A stretch of DNA of 64,000 nucleotides from Acinetobacter puyangensis (GTDB taxonomy: Bacteria > Pseudomonadota > Gammaproteobacteria > Pseudomonadales > Moraxellaceae): contig NZ_OANT01000002.1 in NCBI RefSeq assembly GCF_900096995.1, forward strand, positions 1 through 64,000. Direction: 5' to 3'. A model generated the notes under the pieces. That model was not told the origin of the DNA, made no database searches, and was given only the letters and a program-made list of their open reading frames with translations. This document shows, in pieces, positions 58,738 through 64,000 of the stretch. The position numbers and the translations under genes are program-made. Positions within the stretch are counted from its first letter, which is position 1; the number at the start of each line of letters is the position of its first letter.

Positions 58738-59517
58738 CTATTTAATCCCTTCATCACGTTTAAATACATATTCAGATGCATTCGAGTTTTCTTCATCAAA
58801 ATAATAACCATCCAGATCAAACGCTTTCAGTTGTTCAGGCTGTGTGAGGTGATTTTGGATAATAAAGCGTGACATTAAGCCCCGGGCTTTTTTTGCATAA
58901 AAACTAATAACTTTATATTTGCCATTTTTTTGATCTAAAAATACAGGTTTGATAATATTTGCATTTAAAGTATTTTCTTGTACAGCTTTATAGTATTCAT
59001 CAGAAGCAAGATTAATCAGAAGATCATCTTTTTGTTGCTGCATATCTTGTTTTAATAATGTACTAATCCGATCTCCCCAGAATTGATATAAATCTGATCC
59101 GCGTTCATTTTTTAGTTTTGTTCCCATTTCCAAGCGATAAGGCAACATCAAATCCAATGGACGTAATAAACCATACAAGCCTGAAAGAATACGTAAATGT
59201 TGTTGTGCAAATTCAATATCTTGTTCGGACAAGGTTTCTACATCAAGCCCGGTATACACATCACCTTTAAAAGCAAAAATAGCCTGTCTGGCATTATGTA
59301 AGTCGAAATCTTTTTGCCAATCACGAAAGCGTTCAACATTTAAGGTGGCCAATTTATCACTGATTTTCATTAAGCTGGCTAATTGCGTGGCGGAAAGTTT
59401 ACGACAGCTTTCTATTAATTCTGCCGAATCTTCCAGACAACGAGGCTGGGTAAATTGCTCTGTGGCAAGTTCTGATTCATAGTCGAGTGTTTTTGCAGGG
59501 GAAATAACAATAAACAT
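58738..59517 (-). CDS. yaaA: Peroxide-stress protein YaaA
   Basis: A 259-residue DUF328 protein: [55 protein letters not shown] and the lysine-rich [11 protein letters not shown]...[11 protein letters not shown]. In E. coli YaaA lowers free iron and limits Fenton damage under H2O2. A monocistronic unit divergent from the alpha/beta hydrolase gene. Confidence 0.95.
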   Translation of the reverse strand: MFIVISPAKTLDYESELATEQFTQPRCLEDSAELIESCRKLSATQLASLMKISDKLATLNVERFRDWQKDFDLHNARQAIFAFKGDVYTGLDVETLSEQDIEFAQQHLRILSGLYGLLRPLDLMLPYRLEMGTKLKNERGSDLYQFWGDRISTLLKQDMQQQKDDLLINLASDEYYKAVQENTLNANIIKPVFLDQKNGKYKVISFYAKKARGLMSRFIIQNHLTQPEQLKAFDLDGYYFDEENSNASEYVFKRDEGIK

Positions 59518-59638
59518 AATGATTGGGCAAATTTGAAATGGAGTTTAAATACTGTAACAAATGCTGAAATTTATGCCAAGAACTGATTTGTATTGCCTGA
59601 ATACTTGCTAGAATACGCTTGGATAAAATAGGTGTGTT

Positions 59639-60265
59639 ATGACAGAACAAATTTTCCTTCAAGGTGAAGCCGGACAAATCGAAATTTTTGAAGATTGTCC
59701 AGAAAACATTAAAGCAATTGCAGTTGTTACCCATCCCCATCCATTAATGGGGGGGAATCCACAGCATAAAATTCCCCAGTTGATTACAGATGTTTTGCTT
59801 GAAAAAGGATGTTTAGTGTGGCGGCCCAGCTTTCGTGGTATGGGACAATCTGAAGGGGCACATGATCATGGCAATGGCGAAAGTCGTGATGTGGCACTGT
59901 TGAGTCTGGAACTGCAAAAAAGATATCCAGATTTGCCATTTATTGCGGGTGGTTTCTCATTTGGTTCCCATGTCTGGTCTAAAAGTTTTCATTTACTTGC
60001 CGAGCAAAACCGACCTGAAAAACTACTACTCGCAGGTTTGCCTTGTGGTTTTGTACGCGGCGCTGTAGATTATCAAACACCGCAAATCGATAGTGATATT
60101 CTACTTGTACATGGTGAGCAAGATGATATTACACCTCTACAAGATGTAATTGACTGGGCAAAACCGCAACGTCATCCGATTACCATTATGCCGGGTGCCA
60201 ATCATTTTTTTACTGGCTATTTAAAACCTTTAAGATTAATTATTGAGCGGTATTTTGTCATCTAA
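59639..60265 (+). CDS. Alpha/beta hydrolase, COG2945-like
   Basis: A 208-residue hydrolase with the nucleophile elbow GGFSFGSHV (GxSxG), HPHPLMGG at the oxyanion region, SFRGMGQSEG, HGEQDDITPL (acid Asp) and a late GANHFFTG (catalytic His). Matches small cytoplasmic esterases or peptidases of the COG2945 group; the physiological substrate is unknown. Confidence 0.88.
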   Translation: MTEQIFLQGEAGQIEIFEDCPENIKAIAVVTHPHPLMGGNPQHKIPQLITDVLLEKGCLVWRPSFRGMGQSEGAHDHGNGESRDVALLSLELQKRYPDLPFIAGGFSFGSHVWSKSFHLLAEQNRPEKLLLAGLPCGFVRGAVDYQTPQIDSDILLVHGEQDDITPLQDVIDWAKPQRHPITIMPGANHFFTGYLKPLRLIIERYFVI

Positions 60266-60289
60266 ATAGGCACATTGATTACAAATATA

Positions 60290-60358
60290 CTCAGTAAAGT
60301 TGTAATAATATAGAGGACAGTTAATCCAATATAGTTTGCTTTACTGAGGTTTTTTTTG
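60290..60358 (+). terminator. Long-loop terminator after the hydrolase gene
   Basis: CTCAGTAAAG and CTTTACTGAG pair around a 39-base loop and are followed by eight or more T residues. Confidence 0.65.
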
Positions 60359-60460
60359 ATTATTCAATATATTAAATAGATATGAGATATTATTATTCAG
60401 TATTTTTGGATAGAACTCTTTACACGATACTATCTTTCTAAAATTAGTCAAAAAATAAAA

Positions 60461-61219
60461 CTAATAATTACGACACATTGAGGTATTGCTGGTATGATCC
60501 GGTCCCCATGAACGGTAGCCCTGCGTATCAATATGAATTTGCCCGGAGGCATAAACGCCTAGACCCATATTGAGTGTTTGACCATGTTGATTCCAGAAAT
60601 TACATAATTTAATTTTTGTATCTTCAATCAAAATAATATCTTCAGGTTGGGTGGGATATTCAGGACCAATACGAAAATCAATAGCCGCATTATGGACATG
60701 TTTTGAGCCTGCTGCACCACCGGCACAAATATTTAATGAATAATCCCGATAAACTGACGTAATTTCATAATTCGTAAGCACTTTAGTATCAACTAAATAT
60801 TGCAGAATTTTCAAGGTAGGCAATAAATTATTCCAAAGTTCTGGAGTTGGTACCGAATAGGGTGCATAACCACATTTGGCCCAGTCTCTTGCATTACGTA
60901 ATAATTGATAGGTTGGTACCGCGGTATTGACACGATTTTCTTTTAAAAATTTTTCGTAATGACGCACCCGTTCTTTATGCTCACCTTGATTCAGCCAAAC
61001 CAGATAATTGGCAGGTGGCTGTTTTAGCCAAGTTTGCTGTACAGGGGGCTGCGGTGCTTGTTGCGGATTAATGATAACTTTTCGGGCAGTCTCAGGTAAA
61101 CGCTGCATCGATTGAGTCGATGTCGTAGTACATCCGGATAATATGAATGGACATAAACTGAGGAGTAAAAAGCACTTCGCAGTATTTTTGAATTTAATCG
61201 GGGGTATAATTTTCGTCAT
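60461..61219 (-). CDS. Lipoprotein with peptidase M15A-like domain
   Basis: A 252-residue lipoprotein (FILSGC lipobox near residue 30). The C-terminal half carries the M15/D-Ala-D-Ala carboxypeptidase pattern: SVYRDYSLN, GGAAGSKHVHNAAIDF (His and Asp zinc ligands), LGVYASGQIHIDTQGYRSWG (final His). A proline-rich linker (NPQQAPQPPVQQ) spans the gap to the domain. Likely acts on peptidoglycan stem peptides in the periplasm; activity is inferred from motifs. Confidence 0.82.
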   Translation of the reverse strand: MTKIIPPIKFKNTAKCFLLLSLCPFILSGCTTTSTQSMQRLPETARKVIINPQQAPQPPVQQTWLKQPPANYLVWLNQGEHKERVRHYEKFLKENRVNTAVPTYQLLRNARDWAKCGYAPYSVPTPELWNNLLPTLKILQYLVDTKVLTNYEITSVYRDYSLNICAGGAAGSKHVHNAAIDFRIGPEYPTQPEDIILIEDTKIKLCNFWNQHGQTLNMGLGVYASGQIHIDTQGYRSWGPDHTSNTSMCRNY

Positions 61220-61290
61220 TATTATAGTTTAGGTGTAAATTGAAAAAGATACAAAATGTACTTTGCAAAAAAATGTACAGCAAACGTATG

Positions 61291-61319
61291 TTGAGGGTTA
61301 AAACATACATAACCCTCAA
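61291..61319. terminator. Hairpin downstream of fdxA
   Basis: TTGAGGGTT and AACCCTCAA pair around an 11-base loop, 14 bases after the fdxA stop on the minus strand. It lacks a T-run. Confidence 0.5.
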
Positions 61320-61332
61320 CATGTTAAGAAGA

Positions 61333-61662
61333 TTAACGTTCCAGAAATTTTAACTTGTCTGGTTTACCATTCCATTCTTCACGATCTTCTGGTTGATCGC
61401 CAATTTGGGTAATATTATTACCTGACCATTTTTCTGCCAGTTCCGTATTAATTTCAATAAAGATTTCCTGTCCCTCGGGCAGTTCATCTTCCGAGAAGAT
61501 CGCATTGGCAGGACATTCCGGCTCACATAGCGCACAGTCGATACATTCGTCTGGATTGATGACAAGAAAGTTGGGACCTTCATAAAAACAATCCACAGGA
61601 CAAACTTCTACACAGTCTTGGTATTTGCATTTAATACAGTTTTCAGTAACGACAAAGGTCAT
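61333..61662 (-). CDS. fdxA: Seven-iron/eight-iron ferredoxin
   Basis: A 109-residue bacterial ferredoxin. The first cluster is bound by [18 protein letters not shown], the second by [12 protein letters not shown], and a C-terminal extension ([12 protein letters not shown]) is typical of the Azotobacter FdI type with [3Fe-4S] and [4Fe-4S] clusters. A low-potential electron carrier in the cytoplasm; the partner is not evident from neighbours. Confidence 0.95.
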   Translation of the reverse strand: MTFVVTENCIKCKYQDCVEVCPVDCFYEGPNFLVINPDECIDCALCEPECPANAIFSEDELPEGQEIFIEINTELAEKWSGNNITQIGDQPEDREEWNGKPDKLKFLER

Positions 61663-61960
61663 GGCGACAGCTATCCAATATTCAGTTTGGTGAAAATTTT
61701 GCTTATTCTAAGGAAAAAAAACATAAAGTACCAATCTCTTTTATTGATAACGGTTATAAAAACAATGTAAAAGCATAGCTGAAGTCATGATATGACTGAA
61801 TTCTGCTTAAATTTTAAAAGCAATAAATCGATCACTAAGGTATGGTCACACCACCTTGGATTTTATCCATAATTTTTATATGGTTTTTTTCACTGATTAC
61901 TGAATTTAAGCAGTAAGATAAGGTAAAATAAAACCATATTATATTTATGGTTTTATCTAA

Positions 61961-63295
61961 ATGGCTGAGTTACTTTCTCCTGCGGGTTCTTTAAAAAATA
62001 TGCGTTATGCTTTTGCCTATGGTGCAGATGCGGTATATGCAGGGCAACCCCGTTATAGTTTACGTGTACGTAATAATGAGTTTGATCATGACAATTTAAA
62101 AATTGGTATTGATGAAGCACATGCATTGGGGAAAAAATTCTATGTGGTGGTGAATATTCAACCGCATAATGCCAAATTAAAAACCTTTATTCGCGACCTT
62201 GAACCCGTGGTCGCTATGCAACCCGATGCACTGATTATGTCTGATCCCGGTATTATAATGATGGTTCGAGAGAATTTTCCCGATATGCCGATTCATTTAT
62301 CGGTACAGGCCAATGCAGTGAACTGGGCAACGGTAAAGTTCTGGAAAAATTATGGCATTAGCCGGGTGATTCTTTCCCGGGAATTGTCGATTGAGGAAAT
62401 AGCCGAAATACATACCCATGTTCCGGATATTGAACTTGAGGTTTTTGTGCACGGTGCCTTGTGTATGGCATATTCTGGACGTTGTTTATTGTCTGGTTAT
62501 ATGAATAAGCGTGATGCCAATCAAGGTGCTTGTACCAATGCTTGTCGCTGGGATTATCAGGTTCATCCGGCACAGGAAAATGAAACTGGTGAAGTGGTAT
62601 TGAAATCTTCCATACAAAAATCTTTTGCACAAAAAATTGAACCGGTATTGCTACAACAAGGCGATAAACCGGAATTGATGGAAATGGATGAAGATGAACA
62701 TGGTGCATATATCATGAATTCAAAAGATCTTCGTGCTGTGCAGCATGTTGAGCACTTGCTTAACATTGGCGTGGAGTCGCTTAAAATTGAAGGACGAACC
62801 AAATCCTATTTTTATTGCGCCCGCACAGCACAGGTCTATCGTAAAGCCATTGATGATGCCGTCGCAGGAAAACCTTTTGATCAAACCCTGATGACAACCT
62901 TGGAAGGTTTGGCACATCGTGGTTATACCGAAGGTTTCTTGCGTCGACATGTACATCAGGAATATCAGAATTATGAAACAGGCTCATCACGCAGTTTTCA
63001 TCAGCAATTTGTCGGCGAAATTCTGGATCGTGACGGTGATTATGTCCGTGTTGCAGTAAAAAATAAGTTTTTATTGGGAGATCGACTGGAATTGATGACA
63101 CCGCAGGGTAATCATATTTTTGTGTTAGAAGAAATGCTGGATAAAAATCATCGGTCAATTTCCGATGCAAAAGGTGATGGACATATTGTGAAAATTCCGG
63201 TTGAGCAAAGTATCGCCATTGAATATGCATTATTGATGCGGTTTTTGCCGGAAGTTTCCAATCTGGATCGTATTGCTGTACAGGCGTGTGGATAA
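61961..63295 (+). CDS. yegQ: U32-family tRNA hydroxylation protein TrhP/YegQ
   Basis: A 444-residue U32 protein: ELLSPAGSLKNMRYAFAYGADAVY, the U32 signature EVFVHGALCMAYSGRC (Fe-S cysteines), NQGACTNACRWDY and LKIEGRTKSYFY. YegQ/TrhP, with prephenate and iron-sulfur, forms 5-hydroxyuridine at U34 of tRNAs. The next gene, a YfhL-like ferredoxin, starts four bases after its stop; YfhL is a known partner for TrhP-type function in E. coli. Confidence 0.93.
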   Translation: MAELLSPAGSLKNMRYAFAYGADAVYAGQPRYSLRVRNNEFDHDNLKIGIDEAHALGKKFYVVVNIQPHNAKLKTFIRDLEPVVAMQPDALIMSDPGIIMMVRENFPDMPIHLSVQANAVNWATVKFWKNYGISRVILSRELSIEEIAEIHTHVPDIELEVFVHGALCMAYSGRCLLSGYMNKRDANQGACTNACRWDYQVHPAQENETGEVVLKSSIQKSFAQKIEPVLLQQGDKPELMEMDEDEHGAYIMNSKDLRAVQHVEHLLNIGVESLKIEGRTKSYFYCARTAQVYRKAIDDAVAGKPFDQTLMTTLEGLAHRGYTEGFLRRHVHQEYQNYETGSSRSFHQQFVGEILDRDGDYVRVAVKNKFLLGDRLELMTPQGNHIFVLEEMLDKNHRSISDAKGDGHIVKIPVEQSIAIEYALLMRFLPEVSNLDRIAVQACG

Positions 63296-63299
63296 TGCC

Positions 63300-63548
63300 A
63301 TGGCTTTGCTGATTACGTCGAAATGTATCAATTGTGATATGTGTGAACCAGAATGTCCAAATCAGGCGATTTCTGAAGGTGAAAAAGTCTATGAAATTGC
63401 TGTGGATTTATGTACCGAATGCGTTGGTTATTATGATCAACCGACCTGTATTCAGGTCTGCCCGATTGATTGTATTATTCCCGATCCTGCCCATATCGAA
63501 AGCAAGGAAGAATTGCTGATCAAGGCAAAACAGTTGATGCAGCAATAA
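63300..63548 (+). CDS. yfhL: YfhL-family 4Fe-4S ferredoxin
   Basis: An 82-residue 2[4Fe-4S] ferredoxin: MALLITSKCINCDMCEPECP (first cluster) and LCTECVGYYDQPTCIQVCP (second cluster with the long insertion typical of YfhL/Allochromatium ferredoxins). The ATG at 63300 gives the conserved MALLIT start; earlier in-frame codons overlap yegQ. Co-transcribed with yegQ. Confidence 0.94.
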   Translation: MALLITSKCINCDMCEPECPNQAISEGEKVYEIAVDLCTECVGYYDQPTCIQVCPIDCIIPDPAHIESKEELLIKAKQLMQQ

Positions 63549-63558
63549 TCAGTATCCA

Positions 63559-63708
63559 ATGATGAAAATTGGTGATCAATGCATCAATTGTCAGGCACAG
63601 TTAACCTGTTGTACTTTGATCAAGCCTGATTTGAATACAAATCAATGTTTCGCAATCGCAGTACAACAGGACATATTTTTAGAAAATAAGATGTTGTGCA
63701 GACATTAG
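63559..63708 (+). CDS. Small cysteine-rich hypothetical ORF (49 aa)
   Basis: ATG-ATG start ten bases after yfhL. The protein begins MMKIGDQCINCQAQLTCCTL and has six Cys (CxxC, CC and two single). Its cysteine spacing and position after a ferredoxin are suggestive, but it could be a chance frame. It overlaps the minus-strand small ORF by 30 bases. Confidence 0.4.
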   Translation: MMKIGDQCINCQAQLTCCTLIKPDLNTNQCFAIAVQQDIFLENKMLCRH

Positions 63709-63807
63709 ACAATAACTGCCGATAGCCAGTACAAAGACACCTAGAACGTAGCGGTATTTTTGTAGCTGCTGTTTATAGTGTTGTAATTGTTGCATCGTAA
63801 TCATCAT
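63679..63807 (-). CDS. Small single-helix membrane protein (42 aa)
   Basis: Starts MMITMQQLQHYKQQLQKYRY, followed by one hydrophobic segment VLGVFVLAIGSYCLM. A clear TGGAGA lies five bases before the ATG, which makes it a better candidate than the overlapping plus-strand frame. It lies directly downstream of sodB on the same strand. Function unknown. Confidence 0.6.
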   Translation of the reverse strand: MMITMQQLQHYKQQLQKYRYVLGVFVLAIGSYCLMSAQHLIF

Positions 63808-63835
63808 ATTTTCTCCATTTAATTAATTCAGCTCA

Positions 63836-64000
63836 TCATTGATCCAGTGCTTCCTGATAACGGCGATTTACTTCGTCCCAGTTGATTACATTAAAAAATG
63901 CAGCAATGTATTCTGGGCGGCGGTTTTGATATTTTAGGTAATAGGCATGTTCCCATACATCCAGACCTAAAATAGGGGTGTTTTTCTGTATTAATGGGCT
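63836..64000 (-). CDS. sodB: Iron superoxide dismutase, 3' end
   Basis: Only the last 54 codons are in view. They read [20 protein letters not shown], with metal ligands Asp and His in DVWEHAYY, then [10 protein letters not shown] and the stop. The sequence is characteristic of Fe/Mn superoxide dismutases; the SodB assignment (iron type) is likely but cannot be proven from the tail alone. The rest lies beyond the window. Confidence 0.9.
   Translation of the reverse strand, partial: SPLIQKNTPILGLDVWEHAYYLKYQNRRPEYIAAFFNVINWDEVNRRYQEALDQ

Overview
The window looks like part of an Acinetobacter chromosome. This is inferred from gene content and order (map divergent from rpsB-tsf, nudJ-mnmA-hflD-purB, surE-nlpD with no adjacent rpoS, fdxA, sodB, a Bap-type adhesin with a type I secretion tail) and from the low-GC codon use. 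It splits into a visibly AT-rich accessory part (about 1-20.3 kb) and a more ordinary core part (about 20.3-64 kb) with several repeat-loaded gaps.

Accessory part. The window opens inside a giant secreted adhesin: 267 Asp-Ser dipeptides, Ig-like and VCBS-like domains and a C-terminal secretion signal (1-4167). After a strong terminator comes a tight eight-gene operon (4449-13322): an alpha/alpha-barrel-like protein, a class A beta-lactamase-fold serine hydrolase, a YheC/D-like ATP-grasp ligase, a WavE-like glycosyltransferase, a HAD phosphatase, a nucleotidyltransferase, a fused nucleotidyltransferase-kinase and a DxD-type transferase. A convergent M14 metallopeptidase follows. I infer a surface-glycan or adhesin-modifying pathway whose product is unknown; dedicated decoration of the Asp-Ser stalk is a testable hypothesis. 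Next come a gluzincin-like secreted protease, a metzincin-like secreted protease and a decayed paralogue of the first (frameshift, catalytic Glu lost). A resolvase-like protein and an EAL-domain protein follow, both missing key catalytic residues, and they may form a regulatory pair.

Core part. It holds qorB-like/HxlR, obg, proB, Nudix, map, rpsB-tsf, mtgA, TetR/flavin monooxygenase, ppk1, alaA with an unusual N-terminal extension, msrB-gpx, a FecI/FecR/TonB-receptor iron-signalling set interrupted by the remains of a FitAB toxin-antitoxin pair, a DUF559 gene between direct repeats, higBA, yjdF-like, purB-hflD-mnmA-nudJ, carbonic anhydrase-like, dacC, surE-nlpD, LysR, a phospholipase D-family lipoprotein, argD, grxD, yaaA, a hydrolase, an M15-like lipoprotein, fdxA, yegQ-yfhL and the 3' end of sodB.

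Intergenic layer. The gaps carry several terminal-inverted-repeat miniature elements, here called M, A, B, C and D, and a repeat called R. Element A is nested inside B at two places in opposite orientations, flanking a 5.5 kb segment that contains map, rpsB and tsf. One M copy sits inside a putative rpsB leader, and another abuts a stop codon. The most striking pattern is a family of about 22-nt hairpins with constant flanks (CCTTGC on the left, TCAT or TCAG on the right), a usual TATA or TACA loop, and arms that differ from copy to copy yet stay complementary. I count 18 instances, all intergenic. Aligned copies of M, R and A with and without the hairpins show that the hairpins were inserted. 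I do not recognise this family. No rRNA, tRNA or CRISPR array was seen.
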